DNA of 28,479 nucleotides from Isohypsibius dastychi (taxonomy: Eukaryota; Tardigrada; Eutardigrada; Parachela; Isohypsibiidae): assembly GCA_034696485.1 (NCBI GenBank), contig JAQIWT010000210.1:1-28479 (forward strand), written 5' to 3'. Under the pieces are notes generated by a model. That model worked only from the letters and a program-made list of their open reading frames with translations. It did not search any database and was not told the DNA's origin. This document shows positions 22,018 to 28,479 of this stretch, piece after piece. The first letter of the stretch is position 1. Each line of letters opens with the position of its first letter. The position numbers were made by a program, and so were the translations under genes.

Positions 22018-22066
22018 TATGAATTTTGAAAGACCGTGCAACGGAATACAGCAAAGTATAGCTGAT

Positions 22067-22072
22067 TTTATT
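22067..22072 (-). terminator. Poly(A) signal AATAAA for SMG9
   Basis: AATAAA on the minus strand, about 130 nt past the SMG9 stop and only 50 nt before the P450 start codon. The end of SMG9 and the 5' UTR of the P450 gene therefore nearly touch. Confidence 0.6.
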
Positions 22073-22202
22073 AGATTCCAAAATAAAATGATCGCAATAC
22101 TTTTGAGCCGAAAGTAAGCGATGTCTGTTTACGCTCTGATTCTTCAAGTCAACTTGGAGGCAGAAATATCTAGAGATCATCTGCAGCTCAAATCAGACCG
22201 TA

Positions 22203-23981
22203 TCACACAGAGTTACTAACATTCAATTCTTTTGCTACCGTGTTTATCAAAGGAGCTTTACATACCGCCGCCCAACATCTCTTTGCAAACCTGAACCATT
22301 CTTTTTCCGTCATTTCAATACCGGGCGTCACGCTGTCTTCCGGTAATCTGCCGCAAATCTTTTCCCGCAGAAGCCTCATCTGGTGCTGATACTGCACTTT
22401 CAAAACATCGTTCTGTTCAGCTTGAGCAAAATCCGGTATCGCAAAGCAATTTACATCCTCCAGAAAGTCGTCCTTATTCTTCCGTGGTTCAACGGGTCCC
22501 AGAAAAACCTGCGTTCTCTTGTCCGCGTTATAACTGAAAGGATAATCTTTAAGCGAAGCGTAGATATTCTTTTTGGAGCGAACGATCCGTTCCTGGTAGA
22601 GGTCTTCCGGTTTGCACATGTTGTTGACAAAAATAAGTTCCGGCCAATGATCATAAAGATTCGATTCGATGCGGGCGTCCTTATGAACCGGTCCCAGTTT
22701 CAAAACTGTTGCCAGCCTCAAAAACCGTAATATTCGCTGATCGTAAAATCCATTTGATACAATGATTAGTTTGTGGCAAACTGACAAGAGAAATGCGCTG
22801 AACATGATGGATTGTAGTTCGGCAGTGTGTTCGACAAAGACGTGTTCCGTTGAAACAGCCGGTGGTTTCCGGTCTCCAGTGATCATTTCTTCCAGTACGG
22901 ATCCGGAATAAACTGGCTGGGAGTCCAAGAATATGGTGCGCTGAGAACGCGAAATGAAACAGTCGAGGCCTTCCGTTCTAAACCGTCCAGGTCGTTGAGC
23001 CGATGTTGAACCGAAAACCAGTGAATCACTGTCACTAGAGAAATCCGTTTTTGCGATTTGTGATAAAATAAAAGATTTTCCCGTTTCTTGCAGTCCGAGC
23101 ACTCCGACAACGTTGAACTTTTTATTCGATGGATCAACTGCAGCGACCAGATTGTCCAAAGCTTGACCTTTCCGCAAACACCAGAAAAAGTACGAGTCGA
23201 CTAGTTTGACCGGTTTCTGCATGGTAAACTCCCGCATGGTCTGCGCATCTTTCAGTATCATCCTCATCTGGATCAAGCAGAATTCGCGCAGAGCTTCCGG
23301 GTCGTTCTTTTGTTCTTCTGATAACTCTGGAATCGGAGGCTTTGGAATGGATGTCGGCTTTGCTTGTTCCAGCGCTTTGAAGATTTCTTGAGTTGCAAAA
23401 TCCGCCGCAAACACCGGAGCAGTTCTAACTTCCGGTATGGCCAAATTTCGAACCAACTAAAACGAAAAGATTGATAATCAAAGCGCTCCTAAGCGATTTA
23501 GTGAAATTCTCACAGGGTTCGAAACCGGAGTCGCAAGTTTGATTCCTGGTGTCCTTATCAGCACGGTAGGCGAATGTGAGTTACCCGGTGATCTAGAAGG
23601 AACGGGAGAACTAGACGCTTTTGGTGAAGGGCGGCCAAATCGCGAAGGAGAACCTGGCCCCTCGTTTCGGCCTCGCGACGGCCTGCGATTTGTGGCGAAA
23701 GCTGGTCGGGGGTATCTCAAAGGTCTATCTCCACGTTCAGAAGATGCCGAAAGGTCCGATGGCTTAATCCGCAAGACTCCGGGACGAATCTGTTCCGTGG
23801 CAAGAGGCGATTCACGCACCGGAAGAATGTTATCAGAAACGACGGGAGGGGTTTGACTTCCGGAGACAGATTCATCCAGTGCCTCTCCTCTCTTCGCAAT
23901 CCGTAACATGCCTCGCGGCAATTCTGGGGCGCTCATTGCTTGATCTGAAGTAAGAAAAGGTTGACTGGTATCCTTCATCAT
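22203..23981 (-). CDS. SMG9: SMG9, NMD kinase-complex subunit
   Basis: SMG9 binds SMG8 and SMG1 and controls phosphorylation of UPF1 in nonsense-mediated mRNA decay. Exons (minus): 23981-23514 and 23456-22203, giving 573 aa (human 520). Exon 1 encodes a disordered, Ser/Pro/Arg-rich N terminus (1-156) with SP and RP motifs, as in other SMG9 proteins. The G-like domain begins near residue 240 (KLVDSYFFWC, compare KLVDDQMNWC) and carries the P-loop GLQETGKS (277-284) inside VVGVLGLQ. IFLDSQPVYS matches human VFLDTQPILS; the SIMFSAFLLSVCHKLIIV helix matches IAAFLFTVCHVVIVV. The C-terminal EKEWFRFAKRCWAAV matches EKNWFHYAARIWDGV. An in-frame TGA upstream of the ATG pair supports this start. It is divergent from SNRNP70 and followed closely by the P450 gene. 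Confidence 0.95.
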
Positions 23982-24705
23982 ATTCCGAACTCAAAACTGC
24001 ACTCCGGACGGATTATAATACATACCTGTGAGCCAAACAGCTGAGACAATCTGAAGAAACGACTGCGACGCGACTCTCTGAAGGTCGATCCGTGAAGATT
24101 TGAACGCTGCTTCAATTTAGTTTGTCCGCAAAATACTTCCGAAATCGCATACAATTCTCCCAGTCCTCGCGCTCCTTTGATATGGTAGTACTAAACTCAG
24201 CGAAAATCCCAGGCCACAGAAATTCGTGAGAGCCTAAAAGAGGAGTCGTGCTGTATACGCACGTTTCGCAACTTAACTGTCGTGAATTCACGACCAGAAG
24301 GAGGAAGTAGAATGAAGAAGAGGAAGCGAACGGGAAGCGAAAAACGACAACAACTCACCACGTCAGAGGAGGTGGTGCTAGGGGGGGGGGGCTGGGAGAT
24401 TTCGCTCACCATTTTGAAGCAAAACATCTTCTGGGTTTCAAACCTCAAGATTCTGAGATTCCACGATTGTGAAACCAGCGATTAGTATTTGTCCATACTC
24501 TACAAACTGCAGACCTTCAATAGATTTTCCCGATCTGATAACGGCGTGGGACGAGTTCGACGTGCAACGGACGTTTACGATCCAGCAAGCAGCAATCGAA
24601 ATCCTGCAAAGGTTCTCGTCCGGAGATGCTTTAACTGGCTGCTGCACTTCACCCAGAGTCGTTGAGCGTTTTTAGTGGATTGTTCTCAGAGATTTATCTT
24701 TGAAA
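23982..24705. promoter_or_regulatory. Shared upstream region of SMG9 (-) and SNRNP70 (+)
   Basis: 724 bp between facing-away start codons. A G11 tract (24381-24391) sits inside a longer G/A-rich stretch. An ORF at 24469-24675 (+) and its minus-strand shadow have no recognisable domain. No TATA box was seen, and the start sites cannot be placed. Confidence 0.5.
24381..24391 (+). repeat. G11 mononucleotide tract
   Basis: Eleven consecutive G following GAGGTGGTGCTA and followed by GCTGGGAG. With the neighbouring GG runs it could fold as a G-quadruplex, and it is a likely site of length variation. Confidence 0.9.
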
Positions 24706-26822
24706 ATGACAGCCTTTCTGCCTCCGAATCTGTTGGCTCTATTTGCTCCTCGTGAACCCATTCCATACCTTCCTCCTGTTGACAAAACGCTTTCGGAGAA
24801 AAAGCGTGCAGGATATGCTGGAGTTGGGGCATTCCTTTCATTTTTCGAGGTTTGACCCAAGTGCTGAATTTTGAGAACATATCGTCCTACCACTTATTTT
24901 TTAGGACCCAAAAGATGTACCAGTTCCCGTTCGAATTGAGTCAAAAGAAGAGAGGAAGGAGCGAAAGGTACTGCAATTATCGGAATTCTGATTTTTTTGT
25001 TCTCGTTATCATCTCATCATCCTCACGTCATCGTTTTCGTTGTTTTCAGAAAAAAGAACGACAGGAAATGCTCACATACAAACTGGAACAAGAACTTGCA
25101 CGATGTAGGTTGTTGTGCTGTGACTGTACTGTTCGTACGAGTTTTTCTTATTTATTTTTTCTCCACAGGGGCGCCTGCCGATAATCCGGATGCCATTTCG
25201 GACCCTTATAAAACTTTATTTATATCTCGACTAGTAAGCTTTCTAATTCATGAAATCTTGGTTGACACTTGTTTCTACAGAATTACGATACCTCGGAGAG
25301 TAAACTACGTCGCGAATTCGAGCAGTACGGGCCAATAAGTTCGGTGAGTGTGAAATACTTGGAACTGAATTATCGATATATTGTAGTTTTCTGGATTTTT
25401 CACCGCGTTCCATGAACTTTATGGCATGTGGTAGTAATATCCAGATAAATTGGAACGGGATTGTATCCACCGATGAAGTACCTTGTTTGGTCTTTGTTCG
25501 GATATAGGTCTGACATTACTCGGAATGTTGCAAAACATTTTTTTTGCAGGTGAAGATGGTGATGGATAAGAGCTCCGGGAAATCCAAGGGGTATGCTTTT
25601 GTGGAATTTGAGCACGAACGCGATATGCAGGGTAAGTATGCACGCAAAACGTGCCCGTTAATTATGGGTTTTTCTGCACTAACAATCAGATGATCGAATT
25701 GCGCAAAAAGTCAGGGAAGTATATTTCAGCTTCGATCTGGAACTAACGAGTTTTTCAAAGATTTTGGGGTAATATAGTAATTATTTCACGGTTGTGGTGG
25801 TTTGGATTACAAAATTCGTTCGAGCGCTTTATGGTAAGATCAGGTACATTTTTGCGGTGAGACTCAGACTTTTCGCTGGACGAAGTGTTCCAGTTTCGAG
25901 ATCAGCTGTATTGGTTTTGTATTAAAAAGAATCACCTTAGCCCCGGTTTTATGTGCGTAAGTATACGCAGGTAAGCCGGGTAAGTAGATTTTCTTACATG
26001 CCTTCCGTACTTCATGGTGTAATTGTGGTCGTTTCTGTAGCTTCGCGAGAACCACCCAGTTGAGAAAATCAGAAAAACAGCTGCTAAAAACTTTTTTGTA
26101 TGTATAGACTCCGCGGGGACTCGTCTTAATGTATGACGTTTTCTTCATCTGATCTCTTTTTTCAGCTGCATTCAAACATGCCGACGGAAAACGCGTCGAT
26201 GGACGTCGCATAGTGGTTGATGTCGAAAGAGGCCGAACAGTAAAGGGATGGAAGCCACGTCGCCTTGGTCAGTACAAACTACAAATACTGAAATTAGGAA
26301 CCTCTAATAATTCCTGCTTTGTGTTGTCTAGGTGGGGGTCGCGGTGGACGGAAAACTGGAGCGACTGATCCAGTTCCCGCTGGTGATGGTGATCGACCTC
26401 CGGCAGGCGGACCGATGCGCGACCGTGATCGCGATGATCGTGGCCGTAGAGATCGCTCTCCATATGTTCGACAGGATCGAGGAGATCGCGGTCGACCGGG
26501 AGGTTATGGGGATCGCGGTGGTAATGGGTATGACCGTGGAGCTCCTATGAGGGATGACAGGAGAGACCGCGACAGGTATTACTGGGTGTTCGTTATTTTG
26601 CCCTCTTTTTTATTGGTTTGGAATTTCAGAAACGATGATCGTGGTCCAAGATTCGATGATCGCAGGCCACCACCGCGCTTTGATGAACGTGGACCACCAA
26701 GGAATGACGACCGATTCAATAACAGAAACGATGACCGTGTGTTTGACCGGAACCGGGGTGGCCGAGGTGGTGATCGGGACCGAAATAATTATGGTGGAGA
26801 ACGAGAACGTCCAAGGCGTTAG
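24706..26822 (+). CDS. SNRNP70: U1 small nuclear ribonucleoprotein 70 kDa (U1-70K)
   Basis: U1-70K binds stem-loop I of U1 snRNA and helps the U1 snRNP recognise 5' splice sites. Exons: 24706-24849, 24905-24967, 25050-25104, 25169-25233, 25281-25343, 25550-25631, 26166-26267, 26332-26575, 26630-26822, giving 336 aa (human 437). The N terminus is nearly identical to the family ([21 protein letters not shown]). The 49-88 helix binds Sm/U1-C in the known structures. The RRM (about 100-180) has RNP2 TLFISRL (103-109) and RNP1 KGYAFVEF (143-150), followed by the invariant [20 protein letters not shown]. The tail is rich in RGG, DR and DDR units (about 195-336) and is shorter than the long RS/RD/RE tail of vertebrates. 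Intron 6, inside the RRM coding region, is 534 nt while most others are 50-210 nt. Confidence 0.97.
25632..26165 (+). promoter_or_regulatory. Long SNRNP70 intron 6 with candidate poison exon and clustered 5' splice-site motifs
   Basis: Inside the intron a CACCTTAG acceptor (ending 25940) is followed within 40 nt by three strong donor-like strings: GTAAGTAT (25957), CAGGTAAG (25968) and GGGTAAGTA (25978). An exon from 25941 to 25970 or 25979 would carry an in-frame TAA at 25958-25960 after exon 6. Retaining the whole intron also gives a stop near 25692. Animal and plant U1-70K genes are known to use a stop-containing or retained form in this part of the gene to limit their own expression. That this copy does so is an inference. 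Confidence 0.5.
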
Positions 26823-27205
26823 TTATTGTTTTGGTATCTTTTTTCAAACGAAGTTCAAGATTTGTTGGCACTTCATCTTTCGGCTATTTCGATATACATA
26901 TGTTGTTAACTTGACGGTCGTTTTTATCAGGATTTATTAGGTTAGATTACTGAACTGTTAGATGTACCAAAAGGTAGTAAAGTTTCTTTGTAATTATTAG
27001 AACCTGATATCTAATGGAGGTGGATAAAATTTAGTCCTAACGCAAGAGCCTCGTTTGACGTTTATAGCAGAACTGGACCATTCCCGGTTTATTCCATAAA
27101 CAACCGAAGTCGCCCAGTGTATTCACAAACCGAGAACAGAAACGAACAATTAGCGATGGATCGAGAACGCAGAATCGAATGCGAATCAGACGAAAGAAAA
27201 ACAAC
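26823..27205. terminator. Convergent 3' spacer; RPL38 poly(A) signal at 27093-27088 (-)
   Basis: 383 bp between the SNRNP70 and RPL38 stop codons. TTTATT on the plus strand at 27088-27093 is AATAAA for RPL38, 113 nt after its stop. No canonical signal was seen for SNRNP70, and the stretch is otherwise AT-rich 3' UTR-like sequence. Confidence 0.6.
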
Positions 27206-27725
27206 TCATTTCTTGGACTTCGTAACTTCCTTGGCTCCAACCTCTTTCACCTGGACACCTACAAAATTAAAATTTGCACATAAAATGCGAAAGAATACGA
27301 AAAGATCAGCCATATTCCAATAAAAGCACAAATCCAAGCCGTGTATCAAATGACATACCTGGGGGAAGGGATTGTCTGAGTTTGTCAGCCTTTTCCTTAT
27401 CCTCAAGGACAAGGGTGTAAAGGAATCTGCTACATCGGATCTTGAACTTGACGTTGCCCTTATTCTTCTTTATCTTCACAACTGCAACCATCGAAATGCC
27501 ATTAAACTGCAAAGCTTTCCATCCATGCATCACGTACCTTTAGCGTCTGGCCTCCGAGCGAGTAAGAGGAACTCCTTGATCTCTTTTACTTGTTTTGGCT
27601 GTAAACAAAGCGACATGAATAACATTCAGCCAACTTTCTGACAAAAAGATACTGAAGAACTCATGGTAAACATTTGTGGTAATTTCCCGAATTCACGCAC
27701 AAACGAAAACTCTTCGACTCACCAT
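27206..27725 (-). CDS. RPL38: 60S ribosomal protein L38 (eL38)
   Basis: eL38 is a small component of the large ribosomal subunit. Exons (minus): 27725-27723 (only the ATG), 27598-27538, 27481-27359, 27258-27206, giving 79 aa. The sequence follows the family almost residue for residue: [15 protein letters not shown], then [30 protein letters not shown] and LRQSLPPG. The ATG-only first exon (ATG followed by GTGAGT) was chosen because the next exon opens with [10 protein letters not shown], so methionine must be supplied upstream; this exon plan is typical of ribosomal protein genes. Human eL38 ends KELK shortly after LPPG; here GVQVKEV is followed by a lysine-rich extension ([10 protein letters not shown]) of about ten residues. 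It is convergent with SNRNP70 and divergent from GOLT1. Confidence 0.96.
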
Positions 27726-28325
27726 TGTGGACGTGATAATGCTGATTATTCCAACGAGTAGAATAAGCGATACAAGACCACAAACTTCAACTAATCTTCT
27801 CAGAGAACCAAATAGGGTTTCCGGTTTTCCAAAAGCAAAGCACGACCGATTGCTCTGCTATCTGCTGCTTCTCGTGGCTGTTGATTGGCCGACGCGTTGA
27901 TTACTTATTTTTTATGGTCACATAAGACAGGGGAGACCGCCCTCTACTTTGTCCACAGTGACTACGATGAGCGTGGGTTGACAAAGGATGGGTATTTAGA
28001 TGCGACAAAAGTGAGTAGGTGCAAACCATAACAAACGAAAGTAATCAGCAAGATCAGTCTATCTTACAATCAAATTGTCCTTTTCTCGATTTGTTTGTGC
28101 CATCTTCCAACATTTTCTCTTGCTGTGCTCGGCCGGAGACTGTTTGCGAACCTTGGGAGCAACATCGGTTTTAATCTGGTATCCTTGGCTTATTCATTCA
28201 ACATTCTGATCAGGATTGGGAAGCTCTTGCGCCACCAAGATCGGCTACATCGAAAGAGCTGACGTGGAACATTGGGGAAATTTAATCTCTCGCTCTCCGG
28301 AGATCTCATTGTTTTGGATTGAGCT
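27726..28325. promoter_or_regulatory. Shared upstream region of RPL38 (-) and GOLT1 (+)
   Basis: 600 bp between facing-away start codons. It must hold the promoter of a highly expressed ribosomal protein gene. No TATA box is obvious, and I could not place a polypyrimidine TOP start with confidence. Short open frames here (for example 27676-27900) are not supported. Confidence 0.5.
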
Positions 28326-28479
28326 ATGATCCAAGTAACGGATTTTCAGAGTAAGTTGAAAGTCAAGATTTTTACAGTACTGACCATTGGAATATTGATA
28401 GAAACTTTTTTGCAGAGATCGGCATTGGTCTCGCTGGATTTGGAATTACATTTTTATTTTTGGGGATTTTGTTATTTTT
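28326..28479 (+). CDS. GOLT1: GOLT1 (Got1 vesicle transport protein), 5' part only
   Basis: Got1 is a small four-helix membrane protein of the ER-Golgi traffic pathway. Exon 1 (28326-28350) encodes MIQVTDFQ and, after a 65-nt GT-AG intron, exon 2 (28416 onward) continues KIGIGLAGFGITFLFLGILLF to the window edge. This aligns with the human GOLT1B start MISLTDTQ then KIGMGLTGFGVFFLFFGMILFF, covering the cytosolic N terminus and the first membrane helix. The remaining roughly 100 residues are outside the window. Confidence 0.9.
   Translation, partial: MIQVTDFQSKLKVKIFTVLTIGILIETFLQRSALVSLDLELHFYFWGFCYF

Noticed and set aside
22018-22041. In-frame TTG start eight codons upstream of the P450 ATG
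   Set aside because: A non-ATG start is unlikely in an animal gene, and the ATG at 22017 gives a normal membrane anchor.
24001-24030. Possible 29-nt intron in the SMG9 5' UTR (GTATGT...TGCAG)
   Set aside because: It is about half the size of the shortest introns seen in this window, and the ATG at 23981 with an upstream in-frame stop needs no such intron.
24469-24675. 68-codon ORF between SMG9 and SNRNP70
   Set aside because: No domain, and it lies in the shared upstream region. It could be 5' UTR.
25864-26211. 115-codon minus-strand ORF inside SNRNP70 intron 6
   Set aside because: It runs antisense across exon 7 of a well-supported gene and has no recognisable domain.

Overview
The window is compact nuclear DNA from an animal. 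Genes are split into many short exons by GT-AG introns that are mostly about 50-75 nt long. The products are unmistakably metazoan: DNAJC13/RME-8, MSH5, a SOCS6/7-type SH2-SOCS protein, NKAPD1, a ZC3H4/Su(s)-type CCCH protein, a Ly6/Quiver-like GPI protein, a tetraspanin, a clan-2 P450, SMG9, U1-70K, RPL38 and GOT1. Gene density (13 genes in 28.5 kb), very short introns and mid-40s GC (by eye) suggest a small-genome invertebrate, possibly a tardigrade or another compact ecdysozoan. The sequence alone does not settle the species. I saw no prokaryotic, viral or transposon genes, no tRNA or rRNA and no CRISPR.

Layout, left to right: DNAJC13 (-, N-terminal 476 codons, runs off the left edge); MSH5 (+, 24 exons); an RNase PH-fold exosome subunit (-, tentative); SOCS6/7-like (+); NKAPD1 (-); ZC3H4-like (+); Ly6-like (-); tetraspanin (+); P450 (-); SMG9 (-); SNRNP70/U1-70K (+); RPL38 (-); GOLT1 (+, first two exons, runs off the right edge). 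Strand alternates at every step except P450/SMG9. The window is therefore a chain of head-to-head pairs sharing 0.3-1.7 kb upstream regions and tail-to-tail pairs 0.2-0.6 kb apart.

Exon models were built by hand. In each gene the reading phase is kept across all junctions and the joined protein matches what I know of the family. Three introns break the GT-AG rule: two GC-AG introns (MSH5 intron 19, ZC3H4 intron 1) and one MSH5 intron (20) that appears to end in GG. Six genes act on RNA or ribosomes (exosome-like subunit, NKAPD1, ZC3H4-like, SMG9, U1-70K, RPL38). SMG9, an NMD factor, shares an upstream region with U1-70K. The long internal intron of U1-70K carries a cluster of strong U1 5' splice-site motifs next to a possible stop-containing cassette exon. 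That looks like an autoregulatory switch and is the most interesting signal here. I found no wholly new gene system.
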